Shown: piece after piece, positions 11,013-20,635 of the stretch
Numbering within the stretch: position 1 is the stretch's first letter
How the letters are laid out: every line of letters starts with the position of its first letter
Source: Cherax quadricarinatus
Lineage: Eukaryota; Arthropoda; Malacostraca; Decapoda; Parastacidae
Direction: 5' to 3'
Assembly (NCBI RefSeq): GCF_038502225.1
Contig: NC_091303.1
Coordinates: forward strand, 24,826,682 to 24,890,681
Length of the DNA stretch: 64,000 nucleotides
Position numbers and translations under genes: made by a program
Notes under the pieces: generated by a model
What the model saw: only the letters and a program-made list of their open reading frames with translations
Databases searched by the model: none
Told to the model about the DNA's origin: nothing

Positions 11013-11342
11013 CTTGCTGGTTTCTTTTTCTGTCTCATAAACACGCTAGATAACAGGGATATCTTGCTACTCCTACTTACACCTTGGTCGCACTTCACAG
11101 ACACGCACATGCATATATATATACATACATCTAGGTTTTTCTCCTTTTTCTAAATAGCTCTTGTTCTTCTGTATTTCTTCTATTGTCCATGGGGAAGTGG
11201 AAAAGAATCTTTCCTCCGTAAGCCATGCGTGTCGTATGAGGCGACTAAAATGCCGGGAGCAATGGGCTAGTAACCCCTTCTCCTGTAGACATTTACTAAA
11301 AAAGAGAAGAAGAAAAACTTTATAAAACTGGGATGCTTAAAT

Positions 11343-12797
11343 GTGCGTGGATGTAGTGCGGATGACAAGAAACAGATGATTGCTGATGTTATGAATGAAA
11401 AGAAGTTGGATGTCCTGGCCCTAAGCGAAACAAAGCTGAAGGGGGTAGGAGAGTTTCAGTGGGGGGAAATAAATGGGATTAAATCTGGAGTATCTGAGAG
11501 AGTTAGAGCAAAGGAAGGGGTAGCAGTAATGTTAAATGATCAGTTATGGAAGGAGAAAAGAGAATATGAATGTGTAAATTCAAGAATTATGTGGATTAAA
11601 GTGAAGGTTGGATGCGAGAAGTGGGTCATAATAAGCGTGTATGCACCTGGAGAAGAGAGGAATGCAGAGGAGAGAGAGAGATTTTGGGAGATGTTAAGTG
11701 AATGTATAGGAGCCTTTGAACCAAGTGAGAGAGTAATTGTGGTAGGGGACCTGAATGCTAAAGTAGGAGAAACTTTTAGAGAGGGTGTGGTAGGTAAGTT
11801 TGGGGTGCCAGGTGTAAATGATAATGGGAGCCCTTTGATTGAACTTTGTATAGAAAGGGGTTTAGTTATAGGTAATACATATTTTAAGAAAAAGAGGATA
11901 AATAAGTATACAAGATATGATGTAGGGCGAAATGACAGTAGTTTGTTGGATTATGTATTGGTAGATAAAAGACTGTTGAGTAGACTTCAGGATGTACATG
12001 TTTATAGAGGGGCCACAGATATATCAGATCACTTTCTAGTTGTAGCTACACTGAGAGTAAAAGGTAGATGGGATACAAGGAGAATAGAAGCATCAGGGAA
12101 GAGAGAGGTGAAGGTTTATAAACTAAAAGAGGAGGCAGTTCGGATAAGATATAAACAGCTATTGGAGGATAGATGGGCTAATGAGAGCATAGGCAATGGG
12201 GTCGAAGAGGTATGGGGTAGGTTTAAAAATGTAGTGTTAGAGTGTTCAGCAGAAGTTTGTGGTTACAGGAAAGTGGGTGCAGGAGGGAAAAGGAGCGATT
12301 GGTGGAATGATGATGTAAAGAGAGTAGTAAGGGAGAAAAAGTTAGCATATGAGAAGTTTTTACAAAGTAGAAGTGATGCAAGGAGGGAAGAGTATATGGA
12401 GAAAAAGAGAGAGGTTAAGAGAGTGGAGAAGCAATGTAAAAAGAGAGCAAATGAGAGAGTGGGTGAGATGTTATCAACAAATTTTGTTGAAAATAAGAAA
12501 AAGTTTTGGAGTGAGATTAACAAGTTAAGAAAGCCTAGAGAACAAATGGATTTGTCAGTTAAAAATAGGAGAGGAGAGTTATTAAATGGAGAGTTAGAGG
12601 TATTGGGAAGATGGAGGGAATATTTTGAGGAATTGTTAAATGTTGATGAAGATAGGGAAGCTGTGATTACGTGTATAGGGCAAGGAGGAATAACATCTTG
12701 TAGGAGTGAGGAAGAGCCAGTTGTGAGTGTGGGGGAAGTTCGTGAGGCAGTAGATAAAATGAAAGGGGGTAAGGCAGCCGGGATTGATGGGATAAAG
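11343..12797 (+). pseudogene. RTE-B1 endonuclease and RT start (5' part of split ORF)
   Basis: The open frame covers the endonuclease (LALSETKLKGVGEFQW; VVVGDLNAKVGETF at 11734-11775; TDISDHFLVVATLRV at 12016-12060), the basic linker (SDWWNDDVKRVVREKKLAYE) and the start of the RT domain (KGGKAAGIDGIKI at 12755-12797). RTE-B2 then interrupts it, so the frame reads into antisense 3' UTR and stops at 12932. Up to the break there is no stop codon, so the copy was intact or nearly so when it was disrupted. No ATG precedes the endonuclease start in the same frame. Confidence 0.85.
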
Positions 12798-12799
12798 AT

Positions 12800-15700
12800 T
12801 TATTTTTTTTTTTTTTTATTATCACACCGGCCGATTCCCACCAAGGCAGGGTGGCCCGAAAAAGAAAAACTTTCACCATCATTCACTCCATCACTGTCTT
12901 GCCAGAAGGGTGCTTTACACTACAGTTTTTAAACTGCAACATTAACACCCCTCCTTCAGAGTGCAGGCACTGTACTTCCCATCTCCAGGACTCAAGTCCG
13001 GCCTGCCGGTTTCCCTGAATCCCTTCATAAATGTTACTTTGCTCACACTCCAACAGCACGTCAAGTATTAAAAACCATTTGTCTCCATTCACTCCTATCA
13101 AACACGCTCACGCATGCCTGCTGGAAGTCCAAGCCCCTCGCACACAAAACCTCCTTTACCCCATCCCTCCAACCCTTCCTAGGCCGACCCCTACCCCGCC
13201 TTCCTTCCACTACAGACTGATACACTCTTGAAGTCATTCTGTTTCGCTCCATTCTCTCTACATGTCCGAACCACCTCAACAACCCTTCCTCAGCCCTCTG
13301 GACAACAGTTTTGGTAATCCCGCACCTCCTCCTAACTTCCAAACTACGAATTCTCTGCATTATATTCACACCACACATTGCCCTCAGACATGACATCTCC
13401 ACTGCCTCCAGCCTTCTCCTCGCTGCAACATTCATCACCCACGCTTCACACCCATATAAGAGCGTTGGTAAAACTATACTCTCATACATTCCCCTCTTTG
13501 CCTCCAAGGACAAAGTTCTTTGTCTCCACAGACTCATAAGTGCACCACTCACTCTTTTTCCCTCATCAATTCTATGATTCACCTCATCTTTCATAGACCC
13601 ATCCGCTGACACGTCCACTCCCAAATATCTGAATACGTTCACCTCCTCCATACTCTCTCCCTCCAATCTGATATTCAATCTTTCATCACCTAATCTTTTT
13701 GTTATCCTCATAACCTTACTCTTTCCTGTATTCACCTTTAATTTTCTTCTTTTGCACACCCTACCAAATTCATCCACCAATCTCTGCAACTTCTCTTCAG
13801 AATCTCCCAAGAGCACAGTGTCATCAGCAAAGAGCAGCTGTGACAACTCCCACTTTGTGTGTGATTCTTTATCTTTTAACTCCACGCCTCTTGCCAAGAC
13901 CCTCGCATTTACTTCTCTTACAACCCCATCTATAAATATATTAAACAACCACGGTGACATCACACATCCTTGTCTAAGGCCTACTTTTACTGGGAAAAAA
14001 TTTCCCTCTTTCCTACATACTCTAACTTGAGCCTCACTATCCTCGTAAAAACTCTTCACTGCTTTCAGTAACCTACCTCCTACACCATACACTTGCAACA
14101 TCTGCCACATTGCCCCCCTATCCACCCTGTCATACGCCTTTTCCAAATCCATAAATGCCACAAAGACCTCTTTAGCCTTATCTAAATACTGTTCACTTAT
14201 ATGTTTCACTGTAAACACCTGGTCCACACACCCACTACCTTTCCTAAAGCCTCCTTGTTCATCTGCTATCCTATTCTCCGTCTTACTCTTAATTCTTTCA
14301 ATTATAACTCTACCATACACTTTACCAGGTACACTCAACAGACTTATCCCCCTATAATTTTTGCACTCTCTTTTATCCCCTTTGCCTTTATACAAAGGAA
14401 CTATGCATGCTCTCTGCCAATCCCTAGGTACCTTACCGTCTTCCATACATTTATTAAATAATTGCACCAACCACTCCAAAACTATATCCCCACCTGCTTT
14501 TAACATTTCTATCTTTATCCCATCAATCCCGGCTGCCTTACCCCCTTTCATTTTACCTACTGCCTCACGAACTTCCCCCACACTCACAACTGGCTCTTCC
14601 TCACTCCTACAAGATGTTATTCCTCCTTGCCCTATACACGAAATCACAGCTTCCCTATCTTCATCAACATTTAACAATTCCTCAAAATATTCCTTCCATC
14701 TTCCCAATACCTCTAACTCTCCATTTAATAACTCTCCTCTCCTATTTTTAACTGACAAATCCATTTGTTCTCTAGGCTTTCTTAACTTGTTAATCTCACT
14801 CCAAAACTTTTTCTTATTTTCAACAAAATTTGTTGATAACATCTCACCCACTCTCTCATTTGCTCTCTTTTTACATTGCTTCACCACTCTCTTAACTTCT
14901 CTCTTTTTCTCCATATACTCTTCCCTCCTTGCATCACTTCTACTTTGTAAAAACTTCTCATATGCTAACTTTTTCTCCCTTACTACTCTCTTTACATCAT
15001 CATTCCACCAATCGCTCCTCTTCCCTCCTGCACCCACTTTCCTGTAACCACAAACTTCTGCTGAACACTCTAACACTACATTTTTAAACCTACCCCATAC
15101 CTCTTCGACCCCATTGCCTATGCTCTCATTAGCCCATCTATCCTCCAATAGCTGTTTATATCTTACCCTAACTGCCTCCTCTTTTAGTTTATAAACCTTC
15201 ACCTCTCTCTTCCCTGATGCTTCTATTCTCCTTGTATCCCATCTACCTTTTACTCTCAGTGTAGCTACAACTAGAAAGTGATCTGATATATCTGTGGCCC
15301 CTCTATAAACATGTACATCCTGAAGTCTACTCAACAGTCTTTTATCTACCAATACATAATCCAACAAACTACTGTCATTTCGCCCTACATCATATCGTGT
15401 ATACTTATTTATCCTCTTTTTCTTAAAATATGTATTACCTATAACTAAACCCCTTTCTATACAAAGTTCAATCAAAGGGCTCCCATTATCATTTACACCT
15501 GGCACCCCAAACTTACCTACCACACCCTCTCTAAAAGTTTCTCCTACTTTAGCATTCAAGTCCCCTACCACAATTACTCTCTCACTTGGTTCAAAGGCTC
15601 CTATACATTCACTTAACATCTCCCAAAATCTCTCTCTCTCCTCTGCATTCCTCTCTTCTCCAGGTGCATACACTCTTATTATGACCCACTTCTCGCATCC

Positions 15701-16400
15701 AACATTTACTTTAATCCACATAATTCTTGAATTTACACATTCATATTCTCTTTTCTCCTTCCATAACTGATCATTTAACATTACTGCTACCCCTTCCTTT
15801 GCTCTAACTCTCTCAGATACTCCAGATTTAATCCCATTTATTTCCCCCCACTGAAACTCTCCTACCCCCTTCAGCTTTGTTTCGCTTAGGGCCAGGACAT
15901 CCAACTTCTTTTCATTCATAACATCAGCAATCATCTGTTTCTTGTCATCCCCACTACATCCACGCACATTTAAGCAACCCAGTTTTATAAAGTTTTTCTT
16001 CTTCTCTTTTTTAGTAATTGTATACAGGAGAAGGGGTTACTAGCCCATTGCTCCCGGCATTTTAGTCGCCTCATACGACACGCATGGCTTACGGAGGAAA
16101 GATTCTTTTCCACTTCCCCATGGACAATAGAAGAAATAAAAAAGAACAAGAGCTATTTAGAAAAAGGAGAAAAACCTAGATGTATGTATATATATATATG
16201 CATGTGCGTGTCTGTGAAGTGTGACCAAAGTGTAAGTAGGAGTAGCAAGATATCCCTGTTATCTTAGCGTGTTTATGAGACAGAAAAAGAAACCAGCAAT
16301 CCATCATGCAAAACAATTACAGGTTTTTGTTTCACAGTCATCTGGCAGGACGGTAGTACTTCCCTGGGTGGTTGCTGTCTACCAACCTACTACCTATAAA
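12800..16400 (-). mobile_element. RTE-B2: full-length, apparently intact RTE-like retrotransposon
   Basis: 3,601 bp on the minus strand. It is bounded by a perfect 9-bp target duplication GATAAAGAT (12791-12799 and 16401-16409), with both UTRs and a poly-A tail (plus-strand poly-T, 12803-12817). It lies antisense inside the RT-coding part of RTE-B1. The 3' end (plus-strand TTATTATCACACCGGCCGATT) distinguishes RTE-B from RTE-A. The clean duplication, intact frame and position as the innermost large element argue for a recent insertion. Confidence 0.9.
13061..15967 (-). CDS. RTE-B2 endonuclease-reverse transcriptase polyprotein (intact)
   Basis: 968 codons without interruption. Residues ~1-240 form an AP-type endonuclease (LALSETKL; VVVGDLNAK near 135; ISDHFLV near 228). 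Then comes a basic linker with SDWWNDDVK. The reverse transcriptase (~480-780) shows GKAAGIDGIK, FMDLEKAYDRVDR, GLRQGCVMSPWLFNIF and the catalytic FADDT near 711. The tail contains LLRWFGHVERM and a basic RRGRGRPRKGW near 927. It nicks target DNA and copies its own RNA (target-primed reverse transcription). The frame is open above 15967 through KLGCLNVRGC to about 16020 but has no upstream ATG, so initiation is unclear (see findings). Motif order and tail suit the RTE clade. Confidence 0.9.
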   Translation of the reverse strand: MRGCSGDDKKQMIADVMNEKKLDVLALSETKLKGVGEFQWGEINGIKSGVSERVRAKEGVAVMLNDQLWKEKREYECVNSRIMWIKVNVGCEKWVIIRVYAPGEERNAEERERFWEMLSECIGAFEPSERVIVVGDLNAKVGETFREGVVGKFGVPGVNDNGSPLIELCIERGLVIGNTYFKKKRINKYTRYDVGRNDSSLLDYVLVDKRLLSRLQDVHVYRGATDISDHFLVVATLRVKGRWDTRRIEASGKREVKVYKLKEEAVRVRYKQLLEDRWANESIGNGVEEVWGRFKNVVLECSAEVCGYRKVGAGGKRSDWWNDDVKRVVREKKLAYEKFLQSRSDARREEYMEKKREVKRVVKQCKKRANERVGEMLSTNFVENKKKFWSEINKLRKPREQMDLSVKNRRGELLNGELEVLGRWKEYFEELLNVDEDREAVISCIGQGGITSCRSEEEPVVSVGEVREAVGKMKGGKAAGIDGIKIEMLKAGGDIVLEWLVQLFNKCMEDGKVPRDWQRACIVPLYKGKGDKRECKNYRGISLLSVPGKVYGRVIIERIKSKTENRIADEQGGFRKGSGCVDQVFTVKHISEQYLDKAKEVFVAFMDLEKAYDRVDRGAMWQMLQVYGVGGRLLKAVKSFYEDSEAQVRVCRKEGNFFPVKVGLRQGCVMSPWLFNIFIDGVVREVNARVLARGVELKDKESHTKWELSQLLFADDTVLLGDSEEKLQRLVDEFGRVCKRRKLKVNTGKSKVMRITKRLGDERLNIRLEGESMEEVNVFRYLGVDVSADGSMKDEVNHRIDEGKRVSGALMSLWRQRTLSLEAKRGMYESIVLPTLLYGCEAWVMNVAARRRLEAVEMSCLRAMCGVNIMQRIRSLEVRRRCGITKTVVQRAEEGLLRWFGHVERMERNRMTSRVYQSVVEGRRGRGRPRKGWRDGVKEVLCARGLDFQQACVSVFDRSEWRQMVFNT

Positions 16401-16409
16401 GATAAAGAT

Positions 16410-18322
16410 AGAAATGTTAAAAACAGGTGGGGATATTGTTTTGGAGTGGTTGGTGCAATTATTTAATAAATGTATGGAAGAGGGTAAGGTACCTAGGGAT
16501 TGGCAGAGAGCATGCATAGTTCCTTTGTATAAAGGCAAAGGGGATAAAAGAGAGTGCAAAAATTATAGGGGGATAAGTCTGTTGAGTATACCTGGTAAAG
16601 TGTATGGTAGAGTTATAATTGAAAGAATTAAGAGTAAGACGGAGAATAGGATAGCAGATGAACAAGGAGGCTTTAGGAAAGGTAGGGGGTGTGTGGACCA
16701 GGTGTTTACAGTGAAACATGTAAGTGAACAGTATTTAGATAAGGCTAAAGAGGTCTTTGTGGCATTTATGGATTTGGAAAAGGCGTATGACAGGGTGGAT
16801 AGGGGTGCAATGTGGCAGATGTTGCAAGTGTATGGTGTAGGAGGTAGGTTACTGAAAGCAGTGAAGAGTTTTTATGAGGATAGTGAGGCTCAAGTTAGAG
16901 TATGTAGGAAAGAGGGAAATTTTTTCCCAGTAAAAGTAGGCCTTAGACAAGGATGTGTGATGTCACCGTGGTTGTTTAATATACAGTGGACCCCCGCATA
17001 ACGATCACCTCCGAATGCGACCAATTATGTAAGTGTATTTATGTAAGAGCGTTTGTACGTGTATGTTGGGGGGTCTGAAATGGACTAATCTACTTCACAA
17101 TATTCCTTATGGGAATAAATTCGGTCAGTACTGGCACCTGAACATACTTCTGGAGTGAAAAAATATCGTTAACCGGGGGTCCACTGTATTTATAGATGGG
17201 GTTGTAAGAGAAGTAAATGCGAGGGTCTTGGCAAGAGGCGTGGAGTTAAAAGATAAAGAATCACACACAAAGTGGGAGTTGTCACAGCTGCTCTTTGCTG
17301 ATGACACTGTGCTCTTGGGAGATTCTGAAGAGAAGTTGCAGAGATTGGTGGATGAATTTGGTAGGGTGTGCAAAAGAAGAAAATTAAAGGTGAATACAGG
17401 AAAGAGTAAGGTTATGAGGATAACAAAAAGATTAGGTGATGAAAGATTGGATATCAGATTGGAGGGAGAGAGTATGGAGGAGGTGAACGTATTCAGATAT
17501 TTGGGAGTGGACGTGTCAGCGGATGGGTCTATGAAAGATGAGGTGAATCATAGAATTGATGAGGGAAAAAGAGTGAGTGGTGCACTTAGGAGTCTGTGGA
17601 GACAAAGAACTTTGTCCTTGGAGGCAAAGAGGGGAATGTATGAGAGTATAGTTTTACCAACGCTCTTATATGGGTGTGAAGCGTGGGTGATGAATGTTGC
17701 AGCGAGGAGAAGGCTGGAGGCAGTGGAGATGTCATGTCTGAGGGCAATGTGTGGTGTGAATATAATGCAGAGAATTCGTAGTTTGGAAGTTAGGAGGAGG
17801 TGCGGGATTACCAAAACTGTTGTCCAGAGGGCTGAGGAAGGGTTGTTGAGGTGGTTCGGACATGTAGAGAGAATGGAGCGAAACAGAATGACTTCAAGAG
17901 TGTATCAGTCTGTAGTGGAAGGAAGGCGGGGTAGGGGTCGGCCTAGGAAAGGTTGGAGGGAGGGGGTAAAGGAGGTTTTGTGTGCGAGGGGCTTGGACTT
18001 CCAGCAGGCATGCGTGAGTGTGTTTGATAGGAGTGAATGGAGACAAATGGTTTTTAATACTTGACGTGCTGTTGGAGTGTGAGCAAAGTAACATTTATGA
18101 AGGGATTCAGGGAAACCGGCAGGCCGGACTTGAGTCCTGGAGATGGGAAGTACAGTGCCTGCACTCTGAAGGAGGGGTGTTAATGTTGCAGTTTAAAAAC
18201 TGTAGTGTAAAGCATCCTTCTGGCAAGACAGTGATGGAGTGAATGATGGTGAAAGTTTTTCTTTTTTGGGCCACCCTGCCTTGGTGGGAATCGGCCAGTG
18301 TGATAATAAAAAAAAAAATAAA
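16410..18322 (+). pseudogene. RTE-B1 reverse transcriptase and C-terminus (3' part of split ORF) with 3' UTR
   Basis: The frame resumes exactly where RTE-B2 entered (EMLKTGGDIVLEWLV). It runs to RQGCVMSPWLFNI at 16982, is broken by the 203-bp MITE, and resumes at FIDGVVREVNARVL (17188). It then gives [13 protein letters not shown] (~17293-17331), RWFGHVERMERNRM (~17850) and a stop at 18064. The 3' UTR to 18322 ends CCACCCTGCCTTGGTGGGAA and an A-rich tail. The two insertions are the main defects I can see. Confidence 0.85.
16984..17186. mobile_element. 203-bp Tigger-type MITE, copy 1
   Basis: TA duplication at 16982-16983 and 17187-17188. Ends are CAGTGGACCCCCGCATAACG and, inverted, CAGTGGACCCCCGGTTAACG. 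No coding capacity. The same 203-bp family is at 33338-33540 and 62924-63126. Here it sits in the RT motif GCVMSPWLFNI/FIDG of RTE-B1. Confidence 0.95.
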
Positions 18323-18904
18323 AAGTCACCATGTGACCTACAACGATTAATGATAACAGCCCGCCAAACAGAAAATTGGTTGGGAAGAACTTGTTTGATA
18401 CTCAAATGGACCAGCACTCGAACAGCCTTCTGGAATGAATTAAGGTCGTGTACCAAGGTTCCATTGTACTCTTGTACAATCTCTTCTTTGCCTCCATGGA
18501 TAACGTTCTTCATCTCTACAGATACCTCGACACACCACTCACCTTTTTTCTTTCATCAATTCTATGGTTAACCTCATCCTTCATAAACCCATCCACTGAC
18601 AGGTTAACTCCCAAGTATCTGAAAACATTCACTTTTTCCGTACTCCCTCCCTTTAATGTGATATCCATTTTTCTTTATCTAAATTGCTTGATACCCTCAT
18701 AACCTTATTCTTATCTATGTTCACTTTCAACTTTCTACCTTCACACACCCTCCCAAACTCATCCACTAACCTTTGAAACTTTTCTTTAGAATCCCCCAAA
18801 AGCACAGTATCATCAGCAAGAAGTAACTGTGTCAACTCCCATTTTGTATTTGATTTCCCAGAATTTAATGGCCGATATGTTAATAAAAAAAAATATGTAC
18901 TTGC

Positions 18905-19116
18905 CTTACTGATGCAACGCCTGTTGTTACACCTGAATTCATTATCTCCACAATCTTCTGGTGGAGGACAATACAACATTGTAGAATTTTCATCAGCACC
19001 ATCAACACAGTCTGGGTCACCATCACACACCCATTTCTTGGGAATACACATTGCACGTCCCCATTGTTTATTAGCATTGCAAGTAAATTCTGTTTCTTCG
19101 TCACACCTTCGGTTGT
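18905..19116 (-). CDS. LRP-type receptor exon 7 of window: LDLa modules
   Basis: Acceptor TTTTCTTCAG precedes 19116. Phase 1 in, joined to the previous exon as KC-N-NRRC. It encodes a whole LDLa module ([35 protein letters not shown]) and the first half of another ([16 protein letters not shown]). LDLa modules bind Ca2+ through the DxxxDxxDxSDE acids and capture ligands in the extracellular part of endocytic receptors. The likely donor is AAG/GCAAGT at 18904, a GC-type site that keeps phase 0. A GT alternative at 18909 would give phase 1. No further downstream exon is visible, so the next intron exceeds 18.9 kb. RTE-A2 begins about 35 bp beyond the donor. Confidence 0.9.
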
Positions 19117-19389
19117 CTGAAGAAAACAATGAAAAATACACTTAATTATAACTAGTAACTGAAAGTAAACAAATTCATGAACATTAATGGACTAGGTAAT
19201 GATAATATTTTATTATAAAGTTGGGCTAAATTTGAATATGAGAAAAACAATGTTAGAATATGAAATTTCTCATACTAACATTAGAGCTTTATATAGTATT
19301 AAAGCACTAAACATTAGAAGAGTACTGAAAATTACTGCTACAGTTAAACAAGGCATATCTTCCAGCAGTTTAATCCTTATTCCACTTAC

Positions 19390-19613
19390 TGCACTTATGC
19401 CTATCATCTTCATCAGAACCATCCAAACAATCATTATCCCCATCACAGATGTAGATCTTTGGTACACAGTTGCCATTGTCACAGGTAAATAGGTCTCCAA
19501 AACATGTGCGGCCCTCTTGCTCACAGTATTCATCAGGTTCATCAGCTCCATCACCACAATCATCATCACCATCACAGTGCCAGGTACCAGGAATACACCG
19601 ATGATTTGGACAT
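19390..19613 (-). CDS. LRP-type receptor exon 6 of window: LDLa modules
   Basis: Acceptor TTTGTTTAG before 19613, donor A/GTAAGT after 19390. It enters in phase 2 (completing Arg with the previous exon: [10 protein letters not shown]) and leaves in phase 1. It encodes the rest of one LDLa module ([20 protein letters not shown]) and a complete one ([20 protein letters not shown] ending [12 protein letters not shown]). Acidic Ca2+-binding clusters are intact in both. The 224-bp length and clean splice sites support a real exon. Confidence 0.93.
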
Positions 19614-19848
19614 CTAAACAAACATTAATAAAGTGTTTTTAAAAACAAGTAATAATACAGTAAATTAAAATTTTTGCATATTTGCATCATTCAGTTTTAT
19701 TTATAGTACTACATGCACTACTCTGAATTACACTTTCCACTACCAGCACCCAAATTTCTCAAAATATTACAGTGCAAGATTATGAAATTTATGAAAATAT
19801 ATGCAAACAGTATATAGTAATACAATACTCGATATTGCTATATTTAAC

Positions 19849-20069
19849 CTGAAGCTATTAGGTGGGCATGATCTATCCGAACAGTGAAGTGCATTCTCAT
19901 CAGAGTTATCTCCACAGTCATTATCACCATCACATAACCAATATGGTTCCACACAGATGGTGGTATTCTCACACTTCAGATGGTTGGATGGACATGTAAC
20001 TTCAGGACATCGTTCACTTGTTTCATCAGAGGTGTGCTTATCTTTGCAGTCATTAACACCATTGCATAG
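19849..20069 (-). CDS. LRP-type receptor exon 5 of window: LDLa modules
   Basis: Acceptor TATTTTCTAG before 20069, donor CAG/GTTAAAT after 19849. It enters in phase 0 and completes the LDLa begun in the previous exon ([22 protein letters not shown]). It then encodes a complete module ([20 protein letters not shown] with [13 protein letters not shown]) and starts a third (SCPPNSFR). The intron upstream (20070-30384) holds the nested piggyBac/RTE complex, yet phase and module continuity across it are exact. The [11 protein letters not shown] motif resembles LRP1-type cluster modules; paralogue assignment is not certain. Confidence 0.93.
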
Positions 20070-20406
20070 CTAGAAAATATAAAAATGTTAACACATATGA
20101 GTACATCACATTTTATTTATACTCATAGATTAATTACAAAAAACCTAGCACAGTATGTAAGTCAACCTTCTTGCAAGCCCTTATCTTCTGTGGACAAAAT
20201 CTTTGACCACCTTGCACCCTGTTGATCCATTCCTACAGTCCTCAGCCCAAATGTAGTCCAGGTCCCATCCTTTTAGTGAATGGTCCTAATATCAGCATAG
20301 AGTCAATGCCAGCTTCTCTTCTCAGCATGTCATTAATTTCTATCCTTTCTTGCACTGGATGTCTGCTCATTCATAGATGAGCTCCACATTTATGAACTTA
20401 CTTTTC
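20070..20406. other. Intron segment upstream of piggyBac insertion
   Basis: Nothing recognised apart from the acceptor of the neighbouring exon. Confidence 0.4.
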
Positions 20407-20635
20407 TTAATACCTTAACTGTCCAAACACAGATCTACATTCTTACCGCTAGCACTCCAAACATAGATCTACGTTTTATTTTTCCTGCCTTCAAATTTGG
20501 TGCGATAGGCCTGAGCAACCTAGACATTAGAGAATGGGTGTGCGCACTCAGTGTGCACTGTATGAAAAAAATTCAGGGACTGCATGTACCACATGGGAGC
20601 ACCAGTTAGTTTTAGCTCCATCCTAGGTCAACACC

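Larger units (their letters stand above)
10577..18322 (+). mobile_element. RTE-B1: RTE-like element with an extra 5' partial copy, inside the Tigger MITE
   Basis: Bounded by a perfect 11-bp target duplication AAGTCACCATG (10566-10576 and 18323-18333). The insertion begins with a partial RTE-B 3' region (10577-11012), fused head-to-tail to an RTE-B 5' UTR (from about 11010), then EN-RT, 3' UTR and an A-rich tail (18304-18322). It is split by RTE-B2 (12800-16400) and by a 203-bp MITE (16984-17186). Because one duplication encloses both parts, they probably inserted together. Confidence 0.85.
10420..18466. mobile_element. Tigger-derived MITE (about 290 bp when uninterrupted) in RTE-A2
   Basis: Flanked by TA at 10418-10419 and 18467-18468. 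Ends are CAGTGGAACCTCGGTATACA and, inverted, CAATGGAACCTTGGTACACG. Its own sequence is 10420-10576 plus 18334-18466. The interior carries TAAGTCACCATG, the translation-start context of the Tigger at 59501 (AATAAGTCACCATGGG), so it looks like a deletion derivative of Tigger. It is split at that start codon by RTE-B1. Confidence 0.8.
10051..18870 (-). mobile_element. RTE-A2: outermost shell of a nested insertion complex
   Basis: RTE-A sequence occupies 10051-10419 and resumes at 18467-18870. The two parts join in register (GTTGGTACCACTATA / TACTCTTGTACAATCTCTTC corresponds to continuous sequence in RTE-A4 near 32870). Both its 3' UTR and its 5' part are missing. The right edge, at about 18870, lies only ~35 bp from the splice donor of an LRP exon. 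Coding remnants on the minus strand include CETWVVNALARRWLEAVEMS (10330-10400) and [12 protein letters not shown] (~18810). Confidence 0.8.

Noticed and set aside
14361..15047. 228-codon plus-strand frame rich in Ser/Leu/Pro, and similar ones at 41472-42143 and 37876-38466
   Set aside because: Antisense shadows of the RTE polyprotein; no domain or composition of their own.
16300..17001. Independent short gene at 16372-17001
   Set aside because: It combines the RTE-B2 5' end with the resumed RTE-B1 RT frame and stops in a MITE; a product of nesting.
18653..18890. Extension of the LRP exon into sequence reading [20 protein letters not shown]
   Set aside because: That part is RTE-A2 RT read through in frame beyond the splice donor; not receptor sequence.
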